Source: Mesostigma viride (taxonomy: Eukaryota > Streptophyta > Mesostigmatophyceae > Mesostigmatales > Mesostigmataceae). From it: a DNA stretch of 64,000 nt. The notes under the pieces are model-generated. The model saw nothing but the letters and a program-made list of their open reading frames with translations, had not been told where the DNA came from and searched no databases. A program made the translations under genes and the position numbers. Positions 1-9,536 of the stretch are shown here, in pieces. The number at the start of each line of letters is the position of its first letter. Within the stretch, counting starts at the first letter, position 1. The DNA is taken from positions 2,676,420 through 2,740,419 of the forward strand of contig RPFO01000076.1 of NCBI GenBank assembly GCA_009746045.1, given 5' to 3'.

Positions 1-307
1 GTCCTGTGGACCTATCCGTACACTAGTCAGCATCAATTGTCTCATAGGTCCTGGCGCGCTACAGTGCGCCTACCTATCAATTGACCATCAAGTCCTGTAC
101 AAGTCCTGTCAACGTCCTGCGGACTATCAAAGTGACACTTGTACATCCTGTGTCCGTACGCGCCCACAGTGGCGCGCCGGGTACTGTCGGCACAGCCTAG
201 GAAACGTCATAACTTTTACGTTCCTTAACCAAATGAGGCGTTCAAGGTGCCGTTGGAAAGAGCGTAACAATCTCTATCCATCTAACGTAAATCCTTTACG
301 TTAACTC
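1..307 (-). repeat. 3' LTR of the copia element (truncated by window start)
   Basis: Bases 1-275 align without visible mismatch to 7202-7476. The copy then carries about 14 extra bases before the shared end near GTTAACTC. On the element's strand the LTR starts right after a purine-rich tract at 311-325. Confidence 0.9.
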
Positions 308-1254
308 CAATCCCTTCTTTTCTTTAGGGATCACATCCCCTGCCAGGGACCCTTGAAGTAGCTTGAAATGTCCTTCACTCCAGCTTGAAGCTTGAACAGA
401 TGTCTTTAATGGCCAATGCCATTCCCCCAGCCCTTTCTTTTAAGGAACTGGAAAAGAAACAGATCTGCCACAGGGAAAACCATTTCATGAGAAATGGAGA
501 AAACCTATGGAAGTGGCATTACAGAGTACCACCAGATATTAGAAGCACACAAAATTAAATACATACAGGTTAATTCTATGAGGTCTTCTCCAGGAATTAA
601 TCCCATCACCTCGGTAGAGCCTCCAGTACAATGACCTTCTGGCGGTGAGTTACATTAATCCCAGATACTAATCCCATAAAACCCAGTACATATTCAATAT
701 AAGTACAATAAATCCATGACAATTAAAATACCACTTGACAAAGTAAGGCGTATTACAATAGTTTGCCTGTCATTCTCTCAACAGGGGTCTATTGGCGCCC
801 GTCTTACGGCGCCCGTCTACTTGCCAGATGGTAAACTGCCACAGCAAACAAATGACAAAATGAAACACATAGGCAACAATTAAATCCTGCCCTGGGGAAC
901 TAGGGAAGTCTGAACAGGCAAACACCTGAACAGGCCAGCTTGTAGAAACATAATACCAGGGAATCGAACCCCGCCCTATAAACCCCAGAATAAAGGTTCC
1001 CAGACCATTGTGAGAGTATGTACAAATATACATTTCTTTTAAAATAGAATACATGGTCTGTAATGGACCTGTCAACCTTGTGTAGTCAACAGCATGAACC
1101 CCAGCCAAAACCTGGCTGTATCCTGATTAAAATCAGAGTGAGTGTACCATGGTCCATGAGCCTTAGTACAGACTAAAATACAGGTATTATGCCAGTCACA
1201 ATGCTGACACTACCACACAATCTGCTCTCCAATGCCCTATAACCATGCACCAGC
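308..1254 (-). other. 3' untranslated region of the copia element with polypurine tract
   Basis: This stretch lies between the pol stop codon and the 3' LTR. Bases 311-325 read as a run of A and G on the minus strand (AAAGAAAAGAAGGGA) directly before the LTR, the expected polypurine tract for plus-strand priming. A 112-codon minus-strand ORF at 770-1108 contains one hydrophobic segment, but nothing about it is recognisable and it starts without a clear context, so I do not call it a gene. Confidence 0.6.
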
Positions 1255-4200
1255 TTAGACAGCTTGCTGAGATGGGTCCATCAGAGACTGAAGAACCTTG
1301 TATTGCACTGCTGCCTTCTGCACTAGCTTGGTCAAAGCATCAGCAGGATTGTCAACCCCAGGGATATGCTCAATATTGGCCAAGGAGGACAACTCCTTAA
1401 GAAGGAGATAATCCAAGTCCCTACTTCTGGCCATCTGCCTGTGCACAAACTGCACCATCCCCATGGAGTCTGTTTTTAGAAGAGTGGTAACCTGAAGTGG
1501 CCAAGGAGTGTTAGAAGTCATCTGATGAAGCAACTCCTTCAGATAAAGGCTTGTGTGAATGCCTTCACAAATAGCCCTGCATTCTGCCACATCACTGCTG
1601 ACAGCCACCCGTTTGTGCAGGCGACTAAACCAGCTCACCAAACTCCCCAGGCCTTCCTGTCTGAGCACAAAGAGCCCTGCAGCCCTGCCCCTGACCTTGG
1701 AGACCTGCCTGCTGTCCATTGAGCTATCCACATACAGCTCCATGCAAATGGGTTGTGATAAATCCACTGCAGACAACAGAATGCCAGATGAAGCCCTGAC
1801 CTGATCAGCCACCTTGGCAGACCCTAGCTCCACCAGCATGTCATCAGGCAACCTGGCTATGACCATAAGGTCTGGCCTGGAAATGCCTGCCACCCAAGCA
1901 ACCATGCCCCTCACCATGGGACACAGTGCCTGTGTGATGGTTGGAGGAAGCTTGCTAATGAGGGTCTCTTGATAGTCATTGCCCCCACCAGCAGCATACG
2001 CCACTCCCCCCTTCTTCACCAGTGTGGCCTCCATGCCCACAAACAGCAGAGGCTCATTCTCCACCTGCCATTGCTCCCTACCCAGAGGAAACTTGGACTT
2101 AATGATGGAGATCAGCTCCTTAAGCCACGACGTGGGAGCTATCAGATGTAGGTCATCCCCGTGCAGCGAAGCATACACTGGCAGGCCTTCCCATTGCCCC
2201 AGAAACAGACAGGGGTCTACAGGAGAGACCTTCAAGTTGCAATGCTCCTTCAGGAAACGGTTGAGAGTCTCCCTCCAGATTATTGGACTTGACCTCAGGC
2301 CCTCCAGGCCCTTGAGGATTTTAAGGAACTCCGTGTGGATGTCCCTTTTCCATACAGCAGGCACCCTAACATAGAAAGGCGTCTTGCCCTCCCACTTTTC
2401 CTGTGCCACATCTGCATCACCCTCCAGAAATGCCCTCTTGAAGTCTATCACCACTGAGCCATAGTCCAAGCCCTTGTTGAGAAGGCCTAGAAAGACACAC
2501 AGCAGCAGCCTCCAAGTATCATGCAGCATGCCAGGGGTATACAACTCCTCAGCAGTGCACTCACCAGTACCCTTGAACTCATTCAGCACTGGCCTGACAT
2601 GTGGTACCTTGACCCCGTCCACCTCCTTCATCTTGATGACAAACTTGAGCTTGAGTAGACGTCGTGCAGGAGGCAGGTCATTGACAGGTTCCACGCATTT
2701 CTTGGAGATCCAGTCCTCCCCAGATTTAATCAGACCCAGTGTGACCTGGGGACACATAATGGGAGAGGACATGAGCTTCACCAGGCCTTGGTAGTTGATA
2801 GGGCTGTGTCCAGCAAGTGAGTGAGGACCAATGCCCAAACTGCTTGGATGACTAGCAGCTGGCAGTATGAGGTCATCAACCAAGGGCTCCTGCCCCTGGC
2901 ACACTTGCACACGCTTAACCGTCCTGGTTACTGCACGTGATAGGTGAGTGGTCCTGAAATTAATCAGTGGGACCTGACCAGCCCCTTCCTTAGTCAGGAG
3001 AGAGGACGTGATCACTACCCCATCCTGGCATAGGAAATTCTGCCCCAGAAGAGCAGGTCCTTGATAGCCCTCCAAGACACAAAAAGCAGTGTCCTGTCCA
3101 AGGATAGGAATGAATACCTCACCCAGTACCTTCACGTGTACCCCGCCACTGAAGTCAGACACAAACTGATAGCTGGGTTCAGACATGCTGTACCCTGCTG
3201 CAGCCCTGGTCCCAATAATGGAGACCTGAGAATTAGTGTCTACCTCTAAGGCAGTGTCCAGCCCCAGATTGCCATGCCACCTGAGCTTGGCTACCTTGGG
3301 CTGCTTCTTGGCCCTTTGTAGAGCCCCAATCAATCCAGCCAAACTTGTCCCCCTGGGCTTGGTTAGTGCCTTGGGCTTGACAGTTGACTCCCCAGCTGTT
3401 GACCTTGCAGCCTGTTCAACAAGTACCTCTGCAACCTGGCCAGGGCTGACAGATTCCCCTGCAACAGATGTGGTCGTTGCGTCAGTGATGTCACCTGGGA
3501 CCTGAAAATCCTGCAGATCCTGTGAGCCTTGTGCCTGACTGCCCTCATTCATCAGGTTAGGCTTGACATATGACCAACTCAGCCGGTGTACATGCTTTGG
3601 TTCGTCCTCCATGCTGACCAAGCATGCGTGGCTAGCTTCATCAACCTGGGTAACCACCCCAGGACTCCAGCTACCACGTTTGCCATAAAGGCTAGGTTCC
3701 TTCCAAGCTAGGACCTTCTGACCCACTTGTGGCTCCAGCATCTTCCAACCCCGGTCCTTCTCCCTCAGCTTGGCAAAGGTGACATGTGCAGCATGTTTCC
3801 AGCCCTCCAGCACATGTGGTGGGCACAGGCCATGATATAGACCCATTGGGCTGACAGCAACTCCATCATAGTAGAAGTTAACCCTGCTGTTCAGCTGCTG
3901 CTCCACGTTCCTCAGCCATGCACTCCTGACAAGTGCAGGTGCAGACAAGGGTACCCAGTCTTCAGAGATGATCAATTTCTTGACCTCCTGGATTGCCCTC
4001 TCGATAGCACCCTGCTGCCCATGAGCCTCCCTAGGTGTAACCAGCAACTCAGGAAGGGTAGGATCACCCTTGAGATGCTGAAACTGCATGTCCACCTGGA
4101 TCCTTGTGGTAGGAAACTTGGCTCTTACATTCTGCAGGGCAGCCAGCAAGTACCTGTTCTTCATAGAAGGTAAATGCTCTAGCACCTTGTATTTCGTGTA

Positions 4201-4878
4201 CCTGTCCACGCACACCAACAGTTGCATGCCCCTGATGTGTTGGATATCACACTGCAGATCACCAATGCTCTGAGGTAGAGCTTTGGCATGTGATTTCCTG
4301 GGCTTGTTGGAGGACAACTGGCACTTACACCGTGAGGCAGCTTGCTGACACGCCTTAAGAAGGGGTGCCCTGCCCATACGGAAGGCAAAGTTGTTTGACA
4401 GAGAAGTGGCATGCCCAAACATGTTGTGGATTCGGGCACCCAACTCCTGGTACACAGAGGAAGCAGTCCCTGGCACAGTCAGGACTGTGCTGTCAGGTTG
4501 TCCAGCATCACCATGCTGACTTCCATCCTGTTCTGACTCAGAGCCTGAGTCACCCTGCTCATGCCCAACACCTGGACCGCCAGCAGGGACCACATGCATA
4601 CCACCAGAGGCCTTCACACCCCTCTGTGGTTGTACATTGGTTTCTCTCAAAATGAGAGGTCCACCCTCGTGCCCAGCACGAGGATGCATAGGGTCAGACA
4701 TACTTACAGCTGCATCAGCTGTCAAGGACGTCTTCATAGGAACCTGTACCTCTCCAGGTGACCTGGGGCCACACTGAACCTGGAGATCACCCTCTTGTTG
4801 CCCAGATATAAAATCTGCATTGGAGCACCTGGCCTCCCCCTTGGGTGAATTAAGGTGTGTAGGGGTTGCCTCAGACAG
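1255..4878 (-). CDS. pol: Pol polyprotein of copia element: integrase, protease-like, reverse transcriptase, RNase H
   Basis: The first ATG is at 4737 (1160 residues), but the frame is open without a stop back to the gag TGA at 4879-4881, so Pol is probably made as a Gag-Pol fusion. Counting from that ATG: the pre-integrase zinc finger has His104, His109 and Cys130/137/139. The integrase core has Asp160 or Asp164, Asp216 and Glu246 (GQQGAIE). A retropepsin-like stretch has the triad position as DTN (Asp500) and LLGQNFL at 563-569. The copia-type reverse transcriptase spans about 690-900, with VIDFKRAF and HGDD in place of YVDD. RNase H lies at about 1000-1140 (YVDSS, KTDS, DNPADALTK). No protease motif is seen before the integrase, where copia elements normally have it. 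The ORF is intact, so the element may be active or only recently silenced. Confidence 0.92.
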   Translation of the reverse strand: MSEATPTHLNSPKGEARCSNADFISGQQEGDLQVQCGPRSPGEVQVPMKTSLTADAAVSMSDPMHPRAGHEGGPLILRETNVQPQRGVKASGGMHVVPAGGPGVGHEQGDSGSESEQDGSQHGDAGQPDSTVLTVPGTASSVYQELGARIHNMFGHATSLSNNFAFRMGRAPLLKACQQAASRCKCQLSSNKPRKSHAKALPQSIGDLQCDIQHIRGMQLLVCVDRYTKYKVLEHLPSMKNRYLLAALQNVRAKFPTTRIQVDMQFQHLKGDPTLPELLVTPREAHGQQGAIERAIQEVKKLIISEDWVPLSAPALVRSAWLRNVEQQLNSRVNFYYDGVAVSPMGLYHGLCPPHVLEGWKHAAHVTFAKLREKDRGWKMLEPQVGQKVLAWKEPSLYGKRGSWSPGVVTQVDEASHACLVSMEDEPKHVHRLSWSYVKPNLMNEGSQAQGSQDLQDFQVPGDITDATTTSVAGESVSPGQVAEVLVEQAARSTAGESTVKPKALTKPRGTSLAGLIGALQRAKKQPKVAKLRWHGNLGLDTALEVDTNSQVSIIGTRAAAGYSMSEPSYQFVSDFSGGVHVKVLGEVFIPILGQDTAFCVLEGYQGPALLGQNFLCQDGVVITSSLLTKEGAGQVPLINFRTTHLSRAVTRTVKRVQVCQGQEPLVDDLILPAASHPSSLGIGPHSLAGHSPINYQGLVKLMSSPIMCPQVTLGLIKSGEDWISKKCVEPVNDLPPARRLLKLKFVIKMKEVDGVKVPHVRPVLNEFKGTGECTAEELYTPGMLHDTWRLLLCVFLGLLNKGLDYGSVVIDFKRAFLEGDADVAQEKWEGKTPFYVRVPAVWKRDIHTEFLKILKGLEGLRSSPIIWRETLNRFLKEHCNLKVSPVDPCLFLGQWEGLPVYASLHGDDLHLIAPTSWLKELISIIKSKFPLGREQWQVENEPLLFVGMEATLVKKGGVAYAAGGGNDYQETLISKLPPTITQALCPMVRGMVAWVAGISRPDLMVIARLPDDMLVELGSAKVADQVRASSGILLSAVDLSQPICMELYVDSSMDSRQVSKVRGRAAGLFVLRQEGLGSLVSWFSRLHKRVAVSSDVAECRAICEGIHTSLYLKELLHQMTSNTPWPLQVTTLLKTDSMGMVQFVHRQMARSRDLDYLLLKELSSLANIEHIPGVDNPADALTKLVQKAAVQYKVLQSLMDPSQQAV

Positions 4879-4881
4879 TCA
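4879..4881 (-). promoter_or_regulatory. in-frame TGA between gag and pol, candidate readthrough stop
   Basis: The gag CCHC frame ends at this TGA. The same frame then stays open for 47 codons into the pol ATG and on through the whole of pol. The context is CAG TGA CTG; a C after UGA is known to favour readthrough. Family knowledge: some retroelements make Gag-Pol by stop readthrough. A simple nonsense mutation is the alternative. Confidence 0.5.
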
Positions 4882-5993
4882 CTGCTCCTTGTTGTCTTCT
4901 TGCTGACTGCCCTTTGAAGGCTGGCCTGCCTGGGACTTGTTGTTGTTCTTCTTGTTGTTGTTGTTATTCTTGTTGCTGCCCTGGCCCTGGGACTTCTTGA
5001 AGCTGGGACACTCCTTCTTGATGTGCCCCCACCCCTTGCACAGGTAGCATTGTATCTTGGACTTGCCCTGGCCACTGCCCCCATTGTCAGACGCGTTGCC
5101 CTGCTTGGGCTGACCACCCACCCGCCTGAACACCGACTTGGAGTGTGACCTCCTGTCAGAATCAGGTGAATGATCTCCCTTGCGCTTGTGATGGTTGCCC
5201 CTACGCCCTCCTTGGCTTCGGTCAGCCTCAGACGTCTTGGAGCCACCCTGGGTACGCCCGCCTGCCTGGGTAGCCTTCACTGCTGGCACTCCACCCTCAA
5301 ACAGCTCCTCTGCCTCGAGAGCTTGTTTAATGATGACCTTGTAGGCCTTCAGGGTAGAGTGTGGGGCACACATGACTTTTAAGGAGCCACGTGTCGCCTT
5401 ATCCAGCCCAGAAACCTTGAGCCAGTTGGTTAGGGCTATGTTATCAGCGACATTAAAGCCGTGAGCCCTGCCCTCCTCAACCATCTTACAATAGTTGAGA
5501 AAGTTCTGGATCAGGTCCCCCTTGACCTCCCACCCTTGGTACTTGTCCTGCCAATGGATCCGACTTTCTTCCTCTGATCCTCCAGCAGCTCCTTCAGCTC
5601 AGCCACGTACAGTGCCCAGGCCTTATTGGCCTTTTTGCACTCCCTGGTTAGGTCCTTAATCTGGTCAGTACACTTGCCAAAAGTGCTACTGCCTATCCAG
5701 ATTTGATAGTAATTTGTACCACCGTACAAGCTAGGGAACCCTTCCAATCCCTCCACAAACTCTTCAGCCTGCTTAGGCTTGGAGTCTGAGGTTACAGGCT
5801 GCAACTGATTGACAATTAAAAGACCCTGTGTGGTAAGATCAAAGCCATGAATAGCTTGTGCATTATTATTATTGTGAGGAAGGTTGGTAATCTCTCCGGT
5901 AAGCCCCACGTCATCTACGTGAGCGGTTCCACTACCAGCACCCCCATTATTATTCCCACTGGCTGGACCCTTGCTACGGCGTCCCTCAGCCAT
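4879..5993 (-). pseudogene. gag: Gag of copia element, interrupted by one frameshift
   Basis: Two ORFs in different frames together make a copia-like Gag. The first (5993 down to 5511, starting MAEGRRSKG) holds the N-terminal capsid-like part. The second (5484 down to 4879) continues it and carries a zinc knuckle CYLCKGWGHIKKEC, which fits CX2CX4HX4C, followed by a basic, Asn/Lys/Gln-rich tail. The frame change falls between about 5560 and 5600, inside the capsid region. That is not where programmed gag-pol frameshifts lie, so it is a mutation or a one-base assembly error. The knuckle ORF is in the same frame as pol. Confidence 0.85.
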
Positions 5994-6161
5994 CCTGCAC
6001 TACCAGCTATTCAAAGAACACCTTAACGAAGCAGCAGAAAATATGTACAAAATTTTTGTGTCGCCTCTGCCGCCTGCGCCGGTGTCGCTGCCGCCCCGCG
6101 AATTGCCGCCGAAATTCGACAAAAAAATGTCGACAAGTACTGCAGAAGAAAATTAGGCCGA

Positions 6162-6872
6162 CTAGTAGTCAAGGCCCCTGAAGTCGCAGTACGTGTATAC
6201 GAACTCACGATCCTCCATATCCAGCTCCGGACCTGCACCGGTATGAATTAAAACCGGCGTGCTCCCCGCCGCGTAAGTTGCGACGCGCCGACGCGCGACG
6301 AGGCGCAGAGGATGTGTAAAGATCGTCAATAATTCCCACCCCGCGGGAATCCACTCTCGCACAGAGGCGAGAAATGCCACCAGGTTAATTAAAACCTGGC
6401 GCTCGCGACTGCGTACGCCGCGAGTGAGCAGCGATAACAGCGCGAGATCCTGAAACAAATTTGTTGACACCGCCGGCGCGCCCCCCGTGCGAAGCGATGC
6501 CCAGTTTTGCAGGTTTCTCTGGTAACCGGTGAGTGAAGAGAGGACGTTGTCCAACTCCTCAATGGCAGTCGTGACTTCGGTCACCGACCGCAAACCTCCC
6601 CGCACCTGGACCGTAAATGTCGATAAAATGTTTCGAATCTGGTCCAACAGGTTGCGGATTGCCGGCACCAGTGCTGGCAAATCGGGGTCCTCGGGGTTAT
6701 CCCCGAGCAATGCGTGAGCTGCACGCTGCTGACGATGAAGCTCGTCGAGCGAAACTGTAACTTCGTCGAGCAATTGTTGCCACGACGGCACAGTTGGTCT
6801 TGACGAAGAACCAGCCGGCGGAGCGGCTATTTCCTCATCGTCCGGAATCCGAAATTCTTCCGAATTTGGCAT
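6162..6872 (-). CDS. extra ORF between 5' LTR and gag, unknown function
   Basis: The open frame reaches 6962, but the ATG at 6872 (MPNSEEFRIPDDEE) is the sensible start because upstream codons run into the probable LTR edge. The protein has about 236 residues: an acidic N-terminus, then mostly predicted helix with leucine-rich stretches (DELHRQQRAAHALLG, LVPAIRNLLDQIRNIL), ending CDFRGLDY. No zinc knuckle, protease or transmembrane segment is evident. It lies upstream of gag in the same orientation, with about 170 bases between them. It could be an element-encoded accessory protein, a captured gene, or an old N-terminal Gag part. I do not recognise it. Confidence 0.6.
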   Translation of the reverse strand: MPNSEEFRIPDDEEIAAPPAGSSSRPTVPSWQQLLDEVTVSLDELHRQQRAAHALLGDNPEDPDLPALVPAIRNLLDQIRNILSTFTVQVRGGLRSVTEVTTAIEELDNVLSSLTGYQRNLQNWASLRTGGAPAVSTNLFQDLALLSLLTRGVRSRERQVLINLVAFLASVREWIPAGWELLTIFTHPLRLVARRRVATYAAGSTPVLIHTGAGPELDMEDREFVYTYCDFRGLDY

Positions 6873-6930
6873 CTTTTTGACAGAGCGTGTAATACGAGTT
6901 GTGAGGGTAAGAATGCCACGAATTCCGCCA

Positions 6931-7494
6931 TGGTTCTTGCAGGAAGTTGCCTTTATTAACAATCAGGAAACACAGACGTAAGTCACGTCACTTCCAAGAC
7001 TGCACGCAGCACAGACGACAGGGTCGCAGTGCCAAGAGAACGTGCACGCAAGAACTAGCGTCCCGGTGTGACCAAGTCACTCATATAGCTTACTAGGGAC
7101 GCGTATACAGCTGCACTGTCACAGCTGAACTGTCAATCAATTGATTACACAGACTCTGGCACGCCTTTGGCGCGCAGATCTATCAATTGTCCATACGGCT
7201 AGTCCTGTGGACCTATCCGTACACTAGTCAGCATCAATTGTCTCATAGGTCCTGGCGCGCTACAGTGCGCCTACCTATCAATTGACCATCAAGTCCTGTA
7301 CAAGTCCTGTCAACGTCCTGCGGACTATCAAAGTGACACTTGTACATCCTGTGTCCGTACGCGCCCACAGTGGCGCGCCGGGTACTGTCGGCACAGCCTA
7401 GGAAACGTCATAACTTTTACGTTCCTTAACCAAATGAGGCGTTCAAGGTGCCGTTGGAAAGAGCGTAACAATCGTAAATCCTTTACGTTAACTC
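6931..7494 (-). repeat. 5' LTR of the copia element
   Basis: The outer edge is set at about 7494, where similarity to the left LTR ends. The inner edge is inferred at 6931, where TGGTTC follows a candidate primer-binding sequence ending CCGCCA, as expected for a tRNA 3' end read on the plus strand. An AATAAA lies on the minus strand near 6951-6958, suitable for a polyadenylation signal close to the LTR end. The inner boundary is the uncertain one because the matching part of the left LTR is outside the window. Confidence 0.75.
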
Positions 7495-7993
7495 GTATAC
7501 CTTCTCGCCCCGCCGTCCTTGACAGCCACGCTCTTGACCACGCGATCCGCGAGCATGTCCATCCCCACGTCTTCCGGAAGAATGGGATCGCTGGCCCCCT
7601 CGCCCAACTGAGACGCCACCTGTCTCCGGATGGCCTTTTTCGCGGCGGTGTTGATCTCCAGACGGATGTACAGCAAGAGCAGCATCATCTCGATGCCATG
7701 ACGAACGAGGACATGACGGCCGTGCCGCCCCACAGGGTCAGAGCGTCTCTTGCCATCCTCTTGTATCTATGGTACACTACGACAATTTCCTCCGTCGCGC
7801 CCTCCGACGTCGGTCGTTTCGACAAATCCCGACGAGAGATTTGTCGACCGACGAACGCCCGCGGGCTCTCGACGGATCCATTTTTTTGTAGTCGTTTGTG
7901 TGGCAAAATGACCCCGCGGTGCGCGGGCAGGACGAAAGACGGTAACGATGCCACCGCGAGGCCGACGACGGCAAACGGAAGTGCGGTCTGCAC
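7488..7993 (-). pseudogene. virus-block membrane protein, cut at its 3' end by the copia LTR
   Basis: Two minus-strand ORFs in different frames (7993-7685 and 7733-7488) join at about 7700 into one protein. It has an N-terminal hydrophobic segment (LPFAVVGLAVASLPSFVL) and a second one around the frame change, followed by a charged tail. The final codons RRYTS and the stop lie in the LTR, so the natural C-terminus is gone. No ATG is visible at the N-terminus in this frame; a GTG at 7993 is the first possible start, or another indel hides the real one. The function is not recognised. Confidence 0.5.
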
Positions 7994-8047
7994 GCGAAAA
8001 GGGATTCAAACCGCAGCGACGTTTATTATTTCTCCGACTCTACTAAA

Positions 8048-8573
8048 TGGATTGCGTGGTCGAAGGAGTCGCACGACCCCACCCGAGCCGCGACAAGCGC
8101 ACGCAGGTGCTCGTGTGCGGAACCAACAAGCAGGGCGACACCAAGTTCCGACTGCCTACCCCGTCACCTCCGTGAAGTCGTGTCGCCTGGGTGGGCTTCG
8201 GTGCCTGGCGTCTCCTCGACGACGACGGCCGCCTACGTCAAGGTCGGCGGATACGCCATCAACAAGGTGCACGCGGCCATCCCTATCCACTCGTCGATGA
8301 ACCCGCTCGACTTCTCGTCGGGCCGAGGCCACTTTTTTGTCATCCCCAACTCCGTCGAGACGTACGTCCCGAAGAACGAGACCGACGAGGTGGTGCTTTT
8401 CTCGCCCGAACTGTCCAACGTGACGGAGGTCGAAGTCGAACTCTATCCTTTGCCCGACACCCGTCCGTGCCCTCCCAGCACGCCCCCACCCCCCTCCCGG
8501 TCTCCGGGCCAGCTCATGGACTTGGGCACCGACAACTTTTCCATGTTACTCGTTCGTCTCGTCCCATCGCTAA
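8048..8573 (+). pseudogene. hypothetical protein of the virus-like block, frameshifted
   Basis: The ATG at 8048 opens MDCVVEGVARPHPSRD and stops after about 42 codons. From about 8165 the reading continues in another frame with protein-like sequence (KVGGYAINKVHAAIPIHSS, NSVETYVPKNETDEVVLFSP) up to the proline-rich run near 8480. An indel near 8165 explains the switch, and a second in the C-runs near 8485 may hide the real stop. The end is set before the convergent neighbour, whose stop is at 8570. No domain is recognised. Confidence 0.45.
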
Positions 8574-8921
8574 GAGTAGAGGTCCTCGTACTGCCCGGTC
8601 CACAGGATGGTCCGGGGCTTGGGATCGACGGCGACGGCGTTGTACGCCTTCTGCTTCTCCGCGGCACGCAGACGAGACTCCTCGAGTCGCGCGATCTGCG
8701 CCGCTCGACGAGCCTCCGACACAAGGAACATGGACTCCAGATCCGCGTGGTCAGCTGTCGCAACCCAGTTGGGTTCCAGTCGTCCGTGTTCGGAGACACG
8801 TACGGCACGGCCTCTTTGTCGGCCGCGCGGAACTCGGATCGTACGGATACTCGGACCGGTTGACGGACCGCTTCTTCCCCGCTCCGGCGCGAACGAGACC
8901 GCGGACCACAGACTTGTCCAT
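8570..8921 (-). pseudogene. small hypothetical protein, two frameshifts
   Basis: The start ATG at 8921 gives MDKSVVRGLVRAGAGKKRSV. The coding sense then moves through two other frames, ending with a helical segment (ARRAAQIARLEESRLRAAEK) and the terminus GQYEDLYS. The full product would be about 115 residues and basic, with a C-terminal helix. It converges on the preceding plus-strand gene, the two ends almost touching. The function is unknown. Confidence 0.45.
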
Positions 8922-8953
8922 CTCGCCTGTATATTTTCTACCCCAACATATTT

Positions 8954-9335
8954 TCAGTTCCACGAGCCTCGCTCGATCGCACGGATGGCGTCGGCGATCT
9001 TCCGGCCCATCAACTCGGCCCCCTCGCCCCTCCCGCTCGGCCGGGGCACGGATCGTTCTCCCTCGCGCCCCTCTCCGCGAACCGCTGCTCGAACCGGTTT
9101 TCCAGTCGGGGGTCGAACTCGAGAGGCACGAACGGCAAGATGACGGGAGGCGGCGCGGGGGACACGCTCGCCATGGCCTTCGCCGCCGTCGCGAGGTCGA
9201 GACGAACGCGGCGGCCCACCCCATCGGCGCCAGAGGACCCGGGTCCACCCCTACGGGCGTGGGGAGCGCGCTTTGTGGTAACGAAAGCTGCGGTGACACG
9301 GCCCCGTCAAACGGAGCGCCCTCGAAGTCCGCCAT
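8954..9335 (-). pseudogene. small hypothetical protein, two frameshifts
   Basis: The ATG at 9335 gives MADFEGAPFDGAVS. The sense continues in a second frame (LATAAKAMASVSPAPPPVIL, DPRLENRFEQRFAERGA) and finishes in a third with AELMGRKIADAIRAIERGSW. The product would be about 130 residues with a proline-rich middle and an amphipathic C-terminal helix. It is divergent from the next gene at 9537, sharing about 200 bases with GTATAC-like sequences on each side. It is not recognised. Confidence 0.45.
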
Positions 9336-9536
9336 CTGTATACCGTACACAATGGAAAGAATTAGCCCCGCCGAACGGCATCATGATGAAGGGGGCCCTC
9401 GCGTGATGCGGCGACGCCGGTGAGCGGCGCCGGAGTGGCTCCTCTTGATGAACCTGCCCGTGTCTTGCTCCGAAGCGGCATGTTTGGTTTGGTATACACG
9501 AAGGACAGATTTTATTTTGGACGGATGGGTATAAGA

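Larger units (their letters stand above)
1..7494 (-). mobile_element. Ty1/copia-type LTR retrotransposon, nearly complete
   Basis: Two copies of one sequence bound the element: window bases 1 to about 307 match 7202 to 7494. The match is identical by eye for about 270 bases, then one copy differs by a block of about 14 bases. Between them, on the minus strand, lie an upstream ORF, gag with a CCHC knuckle, and pol with integrase, protease-like, reverse transcriptase and RNase H regions. Reverse transcriptase and RNase H follow integrase, which is the copia arrangement. The outer part of the 3' LTR lies before the window. The near-identical LTRs indicate recent insertion. The right edge falls inside a virus-like gene. 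Confidence 0.93.

Noticed and set aside
770..1108. Envelope-like gene in the copia 3' region
   Set aside because: Only one hydrophobic stretch, no signal peptide, and it lies in the usual 3' UTR position.
8191..9423. 410-codon plus-strand ORF
   Set aside because: Arg/Pro-rich GC artefact that crosses three better-supported genes on both strands.
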